Assembly (NCBI GenBank): GCA_964556885.1
Contig: CAZKYP010000050.1
Location: 1 to 19,137, forward strand
DNA length: 19,137 bases
Direction: 5' to 3'
Source of the DNA: CAZKYP01 sp964556885
GTDB lineage: Bacteria; Planctomycetota; Phycisphaerae; Sedimentisphaerales; Anaerobacaceae
Below, in pieces: positions 13,068 through 19,137 of the stretch (the stretch's first letter is position 1; each line of letters starts with the position of its first letter). The notes beneath the pieces were generated by a model, which saw only the letters and a program-made list of their open reading frames with translations, ran no database searches and was not told where the DNA came from. A program made the translations under genes and the position numbers.

Positions 13068-13433
13068 ATGGCAAATGAAAAGCAATTAATTAGCGGCCCG
13101 TGGTCCTGGACAAAGGACGATATCAGACTGCTGAAGAGACTGTATCCCCGCGGAAACACCCGGAAGATTGCCCAGCGGCTCTGCCGGCCTTTAACGGCGG
13201 TCAGACAGAAGGCCTACGATATCGGTATAAAAACCGCGGTTTACCAGTACTGGACGGACGACAGCGTAAGGCTTCTTATGGAGCTTTATCCGAATGCCTC
13301 TTTAAAGGAGCTTGTTAAGCGGCTGGACAGATCGGCAGGCTCGGTCAAAACCAAGGCACGCGAGCTTGGATTGAGGAAATCCAAGAATTACATGAAGGCT
13401 GTAAAGTCCAGACCACGAAGATCCCGCAAATAA
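13068..13433 (+). CDS. Tandem Myb/SANT-like DNA-binding protein
   Basis: This 121-residue basic protein consists of two similar units: WTKDDIRLLKRLYPRGNTRKIAQRLCRPLTAVRQKAYDIGI (about 14-54) and WTDDSVRLLMELYPNASLKELVKRLDRSAGSVKTKARELGL (about 62-102). Each begins with a tryptophan and ends in a recognition-like helix, as in Myb/SANT or GcrA-like domains. A lysine/arginine-rich tail (KSRPRRSRK) follows. Two tandem units imply binding to a bipartite DNA site. GGTGAGG lies about 7 bases before the ATG. A consensus promoter just upstream and a hairpin at 13460-13480 suggest it is its own transcription unit. As a phage-type regulator it could control the module or the terminase-like gene downstream. 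Confidence 0.7.
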   Translation: MANEKQLISGPWSWTKDDIRLLKRLYPRGNTRKIAQRLCRPLTAVRQKAYDIGIKTAVYQYWTDDSVRLLMELYPNASLKELVKRLDRSAGSVKTKARELGLRKSKNYMKAVKSRPRRSRK

Positions 13434-13459
13434 AACGATTCAATCGTACCATTATCAAT

Positions 13460-13480
13460 ATACGTAGTTCTACGTATTTT
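13460..13480 (+). terminator. Hairpin with T tract after the SANT-like gene
   Basis: ATACGTA (13460-13466) pairs with TACGTAT (13471-13477) around GTTC, followed by TTT. The stem is only 7 bp with few GC pairs, so it may be a weak terminator or an operator. Confidence 0.4.
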
Positions 13481-13587
13481 TAAAGATATTTTTAAGAATA
13501 TTTATGCGTTCATTTAATCCTGCGGCACATTGTTAATGTGGTTGTGGGGTGGATTTTGTTATCGACATAGTATATGGAGTTTATGTG

Positions 13588-14007
13588 ATGATTAGAGAGA
13601 AAAAGCTAAGCAGTAAGCAGCTTGCCGTGATTGAGGAATTGTTTAGCGGCAAGTTGGATGAACAGGAGATTCTGAATAAATATAATGTGGGCAGGAAACT
13701 TTATAACGAGTGGCTGGCCGATGAGGCATTCACCGAGTGTTTAGACCGTCGTATCGCGTCTTCATATCGACTCAGTGCGGCTCAGATTGCACGCAGCGTC
13801 CCAAAGGCCGCAACTGCGCTTTTAGAGCTTGCCGAATCGGGAAAAGGAGACGTCGCACGCAAGGCGTGTCTGGATATTATCTCGATGTCTATGTTTGCAA
13901 ACAAAGATATGCAGCAATCGGCCCGGTCTCAGGACAAAGTTGATTCTCCGGCTCCGGAGCTGTCCGAGCAGACTGCCAGCCGCCTGCTTGCGGCCCTGGC
14001 GGAGTAA
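13588..14007 (+). CDS. Terminase small subunit-like HTH protein
   Basis: The 139-residue protein starts with an HTH-type region: LSSKQLAVIEELFSGKLDEQEILNKYNVGRKLYNEWLADEAFTECLDRR (about 6-54). It continues with a helical segment containing SVPKAATALLELAESGKGDVARKACLDII (about 69-97) and an acidic/polar C terminus. This order resembles phage small terminases (phBC6A51-type HTH followed by an oligomerisation helix), which recognise pac/cos DNA. ATG at 13588 is preferred: GGAG at 13576-13579 is 8 bases upstream. The frame is open back to 13549, but those codons precede the ribosome binding site. A large terminase gene would be expected next but is absent; 254 bases of repeat-rich DNA and a host-type protease follow. 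A transposon-type HTH protein is the alternative. Confidence 0.5.
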   Translation: MIREKKLSSKQLAVIEELFSGKLDEQEILNKYNVGRKLYNEWLADEAFTECLDRRIASSYRLSAAQIARSVPKAATALLELAESGKGDVARKACLDIISMSMFANKDMQQSARSQDKVDSPAPELSEQTASRLLAALAE

Positions 14008-14009
14008 AA

Positions 14010-14250
14010 AAGTGCATAAGTGCACAAGAGCAAAAGAGCACAAGACTTGTGCCTTGTGACCTGTGGTATTATAGAAATTATTTGAGTTTTGAGGGTAAAT
14101 ATGTTATTTTATGGGTTGTGATATTTGGTTCGTGATGAGTAGTTTATAAAGAGTCGTTTTTTTAGTCCCGTCGAGGCGGGGGAATCCCCAAATGATGGAG
14201 AATGGTTGTTGGTTAAATGGTTATTGAATTTCCAGTTACCAATTACCAGA
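14010..14250. repeat. Simple and hairpin repeats before the protease gene
   Basis: GTGCATAAGTGCACAAGAGC and CAAGACTTGTGCCTTGTGAC (14012-14060) resemble 1549-1577. CCCG-TCGAGG-CGGG and GGGGAATCCCC hairpins lie near 14165-14190. GGTTATTG and CAGTTACCAATTACC (about 14218-14249) resemble the inverse of the GGTAATTGG run at 1507. No gene is seen here. Confidence 0.55.
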
Positions 14251-14261
14251 AGAGAGGATAA

Positions 14262-17225
14262 ATGAGTACAAAAGGACGTTTTTTTGATATATGTGTGGCA
14301 GCCTCATCCCGTTTTAGTTTACGGGATGGGGATGGCAGATGCATACGAAACCATCCCCAAGCTTCGCTTGAGGCTGCCACCCAGTTGATTTTCCTTATCG
14401 GTATTATTGTTTTACTTTTTTCGGTCGAGACTTATGCGGCACCGGTTTTCGGCAAGATTTTCGATTTGCTCCAGCCGGACGGCTCAACGGTCAAGGTCAG
14501 AATATGGGGGGATGAATTTTACCAGGTGGTCGAGACGCTGGATGGGTATACTCTCGTCCAGGAGCCACAGAGCCGGCGGTTATGTTATGCCGTGCTTTCG
14601 GGCGACGGCAGCGAGCTGGTCTCGAGTGGTATAGTGGCCGGTATCGATAGGTCGCTCCTGCCTGCTAATCTTCAGTTGCGGCCGCATATACGAATCAATA
14701 ATGCATCCGCGGAAGCGAAAGTCAAAGCGGCAAGAAACAGATTCATCGAAAGAAAGAACCGGATTGAACTTTTCTCCGCTACAGGACCGGCCCCCGAGCA
14801 AATACCGACTCTCGGTCATATCAGGGGTATATGCCTGATTATCGATTTTCCGAACGAACGCTACACCATACCCGCTTCCGACGTCAATGATTTCTGCAAC
14901 AAAGTCGGGTATGACGGCTACGGGAATCACGGATCGATACGTGATTATTTCTACGACGTCTCGGACGGCAAGCTTGTTTATACGAACTATGTCTCACCGA
15001 TCTATTACACGGCCCGGTATAATAAATCTTACTACGAAGACCCGAGTTACGACCTCGGGGTCAGAGCGACGGAGCTTGTTTATGAAGCGCTGTATGATTT
15101 AGAATTGAGGGGTTTTGATTTTTCGCAGTATGACTCGAATAATGACGGGTATATCGATGCTGTTAACTGTTACTATGCCGGCAGCGTGCGCGGCTTCAAC
15201 AGCGGGCTCTGGCCGCACAGTTGGGTAATGGATGATTTCAGTGCCGATAGCGTCACCTCCTATCGGTATCAGATAAGCAGCATGGAAGACGGGCTGGAGC
15301 TCTACACATTTTGCCACGAGAACGGACACATGATTTGCGGCTGGCCGGACCTGTACGACCGAAATTTCGACGGCAGCAGGTATGATTCGGTCGGAGTGGG
15401 CGAATATTGTCTGATGGCCGCTTATGACCTGAATAATATGACAAATCCGGTCGAACCGTGCGCCTATTTGAAATACATTGCCGGATGGACGGATATTGTC
15501 AGGCTCGAAAATGCGCAGACCGACCTGGAGCTGACCGCCGGAGTCAACCGGTTCTACTGGTTTCAGAATCCAAGTTTCAATAACGAGCTGTTTATGATTT
15601 CCTACCGGGCGAAGGCCGGACGCGATGCCGGTCTGCCCGACGAGGGACTTACCTTGTGGCATATCGACGCGAGGGGCTGCAATGACAATCAGCAGATGAC
15701 CGCCGATGCCCATTACCTTGTGACACTCGTGCAGGCGGACGGCAGGTGGGACCTTGAGAACAATATAAACGAAGGTGACAATTCGGACCTGTTCGACAAC
15801 GACAGGTTTGACCGGTGCACTCCCTTTACCGACCCTAACACGAACTTCTGGAACGGCTCTTCTTCGGCTTTGTGCATAAGTGACATCAGGATGGGAGAGG
15901 ATGTTCCGTCTGATGACGGCCTGCACCGGATGTTATTCAATTACGATAGCGCTTTTCCGGTAAAGAATGTAACGGCTTCGGCTTCCGGGGACATCGAAGG
16001 CCAGGGACCTGAAAATACCGTCAACGGTTCCGGAATGAGAAACGACCTGCACTCGACCCAGGGTGCGGGTATGTGGCTCAGCCCGGCCTGTGCGCCGGGA
16101 ACGGCGTGGATTCTGTATGAGTTCGACAAACCTTATATGCTCCATCAGATGTGGGTGTGGAATTATAACGACGAGTTTGTCCCTCGGACTGGTGCGGGTA
16201 TGAAGGACGTCCTCATCGAGTATTCGCTCGACGGGCAGGAGTACGTGACATTGGATGATGCTTATGTTTTCGCCGATGCGCCCAGCGCCGCCAATTATGA
16301 ATACAGCACCGTTGTGGATTTCGACAGTATTATAGCTCGGTATGTCAAGATTACGGCTCTTAGCAACTGGGGCCAGGCGGATCGGTACGGCCTCGGTGAG
16401 GTTCTGTTCCTGTATGTGCCTCTGTGGGCGAGACAGCCGGCCCCGACGCAGGATGCGACGGATGTCGATCTGGACGTGACGCTCAACTGGGTGGCCGGGA
16501 CGCGGACGGTCGAACACAACGTGTATTTCGGCACGGATATTCAGGAGGTAATGGACGGCCGGAGTCCTGATGCAATCACCGGTGATTCGTGCTACGGACC
16601 GCTTGAGCTCGAACGGGACACGAGGTACTACTGGAGAGTCGATCAGCTTGCAGAGGTCGAGACGCCGTCACTCTGGGCGGGTGAGGTCTGGAGTTTCAAG
16701 ACCGGTGATTATTATATCGTCGATGATTTTGAGAGTTACAGCAATTTTCCATCCAGAGAAGTATGGAATACCTGGATTGACGGGTGGGAAGATATGTTCA
16801 ACGGTTCGTGGATCGAGAGTGAATACTGGATTGTTCGCGGCGGCTATCAGTCCATGCTGTTTTACTATGACAACAGCAGCACGCGTTATGCGGAAGCCAC
16901 CGTCAGTATCGATGATCTTGACATAGGCAGGGACTGGACAATCGGCTCGCCGAATACTTTGTCGCTGTGGTTTTACGGGGACTACTGGAACAGCACGGAT
17001 GTGAAGATGTATGTCAAGCTCAACGGCTTCAGGGTAAATTACAGCGGGGACATGAACGCCCTGATCCAGACGTTCTGGCATCGCTGGGATATCAATCTTG
17101 CCGACTTCGGAATAAAACTCGATAATATCAGAAATCTTACCATCGGCACCGAGAGAAACGGCACATACGGAGGTTATGGAGTGCTGTATTTCGACGATGT
17201 CCGCCTGTATAACATCCATCGGTAA
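14262..17225 (+). CDS. Secreted M6-like metalloprotease with adhesion/sugar-binding modules
   Basis: This 987-residue protein has a zinc protease core with HENGH (352-356) followed by ICGWPDLYD, the HExxHxxGxPD pattern of M6 (immune inhibitor A-like) proteases. DSNNDGYID (291-299) is a calcium-loop type motif. A hydrophobic export segment QLIFLIGIIVLLFSVETYAA lies unusually late, at 41-60, because residues about 12-40 are coded by a palindromic insertion. After the protease domain (about 130-560) come a discoidin/F5-8C-like region (about 565-700), a fibronectin-type module (about 712-825, ending YYWRV...GEVWSFKT), and a C-terminal module beginning YYIVDDFESYSNFPS (about 828-987), common in secreted planctomycete proteins. 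GAGAGG precedes the ATG. It likely degrades extracellular protein while bound to polymer. The lyase gene follows after 38 bases. Confidence 0.8.
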   Translation: MSTKGRFFDICVAASSRFSLRDGDGRCIRNHPQASLEAATQLIFLIGIIVLLFSVETYAAPVFGKIFDLLQPDGSTVKVRIWGDEFYQVVETLDGYTLVQEPQSRRLCYAVLSGDGSELVSSGIVAGIDRSLLPANLQLRPHIRINNASAEAKVKAARNRFIERKNRIELFSATGPAPEQIPTLGHIRGICLIIDFPNERYTIPASDVNDFCNKVGYDGYGNHGSIRDYFYDVSDGKLVYTNYVSPIYYTARYNKSYYEDPSYDLGVRATELVYEALYDLELRGFDFSQYDSNNDGYIDAVNCYYAGSVRGFNSGLWPHSWVMDDFSADSVTSYRYQISSMEDGLELYTFCHENGHMICGWPDLYDRNFDGSRYDSVGVGEYCLMAAYDLNNMTNPVEPCAYLKYIAGWTDIVRLENAQTDLELTAGVNRFYWFQNPSFNNELFMISYRAKAGRDAGLPDEGLTLWHIDARGCNDNQQMTADAHYLVTLVQADGRWDLENNINEGDNSDLFDNDRFDRCTPFTDPNTNFWNGSSSALCISDIRMGEDVPSDDGLHRMLFNYDSAFPVKNVTASASGDIEGQGPENTVNGSGMRNDLHSTQGAGMWLSPACAPGTAWILYEFDKPYMLHQMWVWNYNDEFVPRTGAGMKDVLIEYSLDGQEYVTLDDAYVFADAPSAANYEYSTVVDFDSIIARYVKITALSNWGQADRYGLGEVLFLYVPLWARQPAPTQDATDVDLDVTLNWVAGTRTVEHNVYFGTDIQEVMDGRSPDAITGDSCYGPLELERDTRYYWRVDQLAEVETPSLWAGEVWSFKTGDYYIVDDFESYSNFPSREVWNTWIDGWEDMFNGSWIESEYWIVRGGYQSMLFYYDNSSTRYAEATVSIDDLDIGRDWTIGSPNTLSLWFYGDYWNSTDVKMYVKLNGFRVNYSGDMNALIQTFWHRWDINLADFGIKLDNIRNLTIGTERNGTYGGYGVLYFDDVRLYNIHR
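14295..14380 (+). repeat. 86-bp palindromic element inside the protease signal region
   Basis: Ends are a perfect 12-bp inverted repeat, GTGGCAGCCTCA (14295-14306) and TGAGGCTGCCAC (14369-14380). Inside are CATCCCGT/ACGGGATG (14305-14328), GGGGATGG/CCATCCCC (14328-14358) and CAAGC/GCTTG (14358-14370) hairpins. It is translated in frame. The partial copy at 3036-3072 matches its right half. Confidence 0.85.
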
Positions 17226-17263
17226 CAAATACACAATCATAAAAACACGTTAAGAGACATAAA

Positions 17264-19137
17264 ATGTTTTTGAACGACAAAACAAATCGACAGAGCGGCC
17301 GGACATACTTCGCGCTGTTCGCAATAATCATCCTTCTCTGCCTGGCGGGACATGTGGAAGCACAGCTTACGCGTCAGATGGAAAATCTCGGCCGGGGCGT
17401 TATAGCAGTCAGCCAGGGCATAGTGAGAGGTCAGGGTGTGGTCTTTGTCGGCTGGCGAATGCTCGGAACCGATCCTGAGACAATCGCTTTCAATCTCTAC
17501 CGCTCCCCCGACGGCCGGGCCGCAGTAAAGGTTAATGGAAATCCCATTACGAACAAGACATGCTACAGTGACGTTGGCGCAGACCTGAGCAGGGCTAATT
17601 CATATTATGTTCGGGCCGTAGTCGACGGCATCGAGCAGGACCCAAGTGACGTATATGTATTGCCGGCGAACGCACCCCAGGAGCAGTATATTTCGATACC
17701 TCTGCGAACACCCGCCGGTTACACGCCGAACGACGCCTCCATCGGGGACCTCGACGGCGACGGCGAATATGAAATCGTTCTGCACCAGACCGGCGTGGCC
17801 ACCGACAACGCATCCAGCGGATTCACGGATGAGCCGATCCTGCAGGCGTACAAGCTCGACGGAACGTTTCTCTGGGAGATTAATCTTGGAATCAACATCC
17901 GTGAAGGTGCGCACTATACTCAGTTCATGGTTTATGACCTGGATGGTGACGGCATCGCCGAGCTGGCTTGCAAAACGGCAGACGGCTCGACCGACGGCGT
18001 TGGAAATGTAATTGGCGACGCGGATGCAGATTACCGCAGTTCGTCGGGCTACATATTGACCGGTCCGGAGTACCTGACAGTATTCGACGGGGCCACCGGG
18101 GCCGCACTTGTCACGACCGACTATATTCCGCCGCGGGGCCGGGTTACGGACTGGGGGGATTCGTACGGCAATCGCTGTGACAGGTTTCTTGCGTGTATCG
18201 CCTACCTGGACGGCGAGCGTCCGAGCCTTGTGATGTGCCGCGGCTATTATCGCGGCAGGGACGGCTACCGCGGCCGCACTGTTCAGGCCGCGTGGGATTA
18301 CCGGGACGGCTCGCTGACTAATCGGTGGACCTTCACGGCGATAGAAGGCGGCGTCAACAGTGAATATACCGGGCAGGGAAATCATAACCTCGCCGTCGGT
18401 GACGTTGACGGCGACGGCAAAGATGAAATCATATACGGTGCGTGCGCCATCGACGACGACGGCACGGGACTTTATTCGACGGGACTGGGACACGGTGACG
18501 CGATGCATCTTTCGGATATGGATCCGGACAGGCCGGGTATGGAGGTCTTCGATATACACGAAAACCCGAGCCATAATTACGGTATCGAGTTCCGGGATGC
18601 GGCAAGCGGAGAGGCTATCTGGGGAGCGGGGCCGAGAGTCGATGTTGGCAGGGGAGTTGCGATGGATATTGATCCGCGGTATCCCGGTTACGAATGCTGG
18701 GCGAGCGGCGGCGAGACTTTTGCCAATGCACTGTTCAGTTGCAAGGGTGATATCATTGGAAATAGTAAGCCGTCCTCGTGCAACTTCGGCGTATGGTGGG
18801 ACGGCGACCTTTTGCGTGAGCTGCTCGACAGCAACCAGATAAAGAAGTGGAACTGGACCAGCGGCACCGAGTCGACGCTTCTGTACGCGTTGAACTGCAC
18901 ATCAAATAACGGGACAAAATCGACGCCGGCACTTTGTGCCGATATCCTCGGTGACTGGAGGGAAGAAGTCATCTTCCGCACGAGCAATAACCGTGAACTT
19001 CGAATCTTCACGACGACCATCCCGACCGATTATCGATTCGTCACCTTCATGCACGACCCCGTCTATCGGCTCAGCGTCGCCTGGCAGAACGTCGCATATA
19101 ACCAGCCAACCCAAACAAGCTTCTACATGGGAGCACC
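17264..19137 (+). CDS. Rhamnogalacturonan lyase, PL11 family, cut near C terminus
   Basis: The frame runs from ATG 17264 to the right edge: 624 residues, close to the roughly 600-620 of Bacillus YesW/YesX. A signal peptide (about 1-33, ending LLCLAGHVEA) leads to QMENLGRGVIAV, then VVFVGWRMLGTDPETIAFNLYR, the hallmark start of PL11. DxDGDG calcium-binding loops (DLDGDGE, DLDGDGI, DVDGDGK) occupy the beta-propeller. GDWREEVIFRTSNNRELRIFTTT and the final FYMGA near the edge match the family end, so only a few residues are missing. The enzyme cleaves the rhamnogalacturonan I backbone of pectin by beta-elimination, outside the cell. Endo or exo type cannot be decided. It begins 38 bases after the protease stop with a weak ribosome binding site (AAGAGA) and is probably co-transcribed. 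Confidence 0.92.
   Translation, partial: MFLNDKTNRQSGRTYFALFAIIILLCLAGHVEAQLTRQMENLGRGVIAVSQGIVRGQGVVFVGWRMLGTDPETIAFNLYRSPDGRAAVKVNGNPITNKTCYSDVGADLSRANSYYVRAVVDGIEQDPSDVYVLPANAPQEQYISIPLRTPAGYTPNDASIGDLDGDGEYEIVLHQTGVATDNASSGFTDEPILQAYKLDGTFLWEINLGINIREGAHYTQFMVYDLDGDGIAELACKTADGSTDGVGNVIGDADADYRSSSGYILTGPEYLTVFDGATGAALVTTDYIPPRGRVTDWGDSYGNRCDRFLACIAYLDGERPSLVMCRGYYRGRDGYRGRTVQAAWDYRDGSLTNRWTFTAIEGGVNSEYTGQGNHNLAVGDVDGDGKDEIIYGACAIDDDGTGLYSTGLGHGDAMHLSDMDPDRPGMEVFDIHENPSHNYGIEFRDAASGEAIWGAGPRVDVGRGVAMDIDPRYPGYECWASGGETFANALFSCKGDIIGNSKPSSCNFGVWWDGDLLRELLDSNQIKKWNWTSGTESTLLYALNCTSNNGTKSTPALCADILGDWREEVIFRTSNNRELRIFTTTIPTDYRFVTFMHDPVYRLSVAWQNVAYNQPTQTSFYMGA

Noticed and set aside
15099..15926. 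Long minus-strand frame of 275 codons opposite the protease
   Set aside because: Antisense to the M6-like domain with its HENGH motif; long antisense frames are expected in GC-rich genes.
17600..18574. Long minus-strand frame of 324 codons opposite the lyase
   Set aside because: Antisense to the PL11 lyase; no start signal or family motif on that strand.
1..19137. tRNA or rRNA genes
   Set aside because: No cloverleaf arms or rRNA-like sequence noticed on either strand by eye; a dedicated search was not possible.

Overview
The window looks like chromosomal scaffold DNA from an anaerobic, polysaccharide-degrading bacterium, most likely a planctomycete of the Phycisphaerae type. This is an inference. 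It rests on a large secreted M6-like protease carrying sugar-binding-type modules and a C-terminal DDFESY module, an adjacent secreted PL11-type rhamnogalacturonan lyase, and an unusual density of short palindromic and simple repeats between genes. Two 100-base N runs (3073-3172 and 12661-12760) are scaffold gaps of unknown true length. Both lie next to repeats.

Left part (1-8.2 kb). A phage portal-like gene runs off the left edge on the minus strand. It is followed by a small exported protein (+), a possible structured RNA, a PfkB/ribokinase-family sugar kinase (-), a gap, and a DUF4186 protein (-). Divergent from the last is a two-gene toxin-antitoxin-like module (+): a COG4861/AbiEi-like wHTH protein overlapping an AbiEii-like nucleotidyltransferase, preceded by a dense cluster of palindromes. 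Then come a quinone-oxidoreductase-like MDR protein (-) and a class II Fic AMP-transferase (-). Both of these minus-strand genes have the same TTTGTGRCTCA inverted-repeat motifs upstream.

Middle part (8.45-14.0 kb). A plus-strand mobile-element (phage-like) early module starts from a consensus-like promoter. It encodes a tandem-HTH sigma-region-4-like regulator, a soluble ABC ATPase, a zinc-ribbon GNAT protein (together resembling a split COG2401 ATPase-acetyltransferase), a ParB-like protein, a DUF1376-like replication protein, a gene broken by the gap, a tandem Myb/SANT-like DNA-binding protein with its own consensus promoter, and a terminase-small-subunit-like protein. A roughly 75-100 bp palindromic element with constant AT-rich arms and a variable GC-rich core stands at five gene junctions. 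It supplies stop codons and C-terminal tails to some of the genes. No large terminase, capsid or integrase is visible next to this module.

Right part (14.2-19.1 kb). The secreted M6-like protease and the PL11 lyase form a probable two-gene export and degradation unit. The protease N terminus carries an 86-bp palindromic insertion just before its signal peptide. The lyase runs off the right edge close to its natural end.
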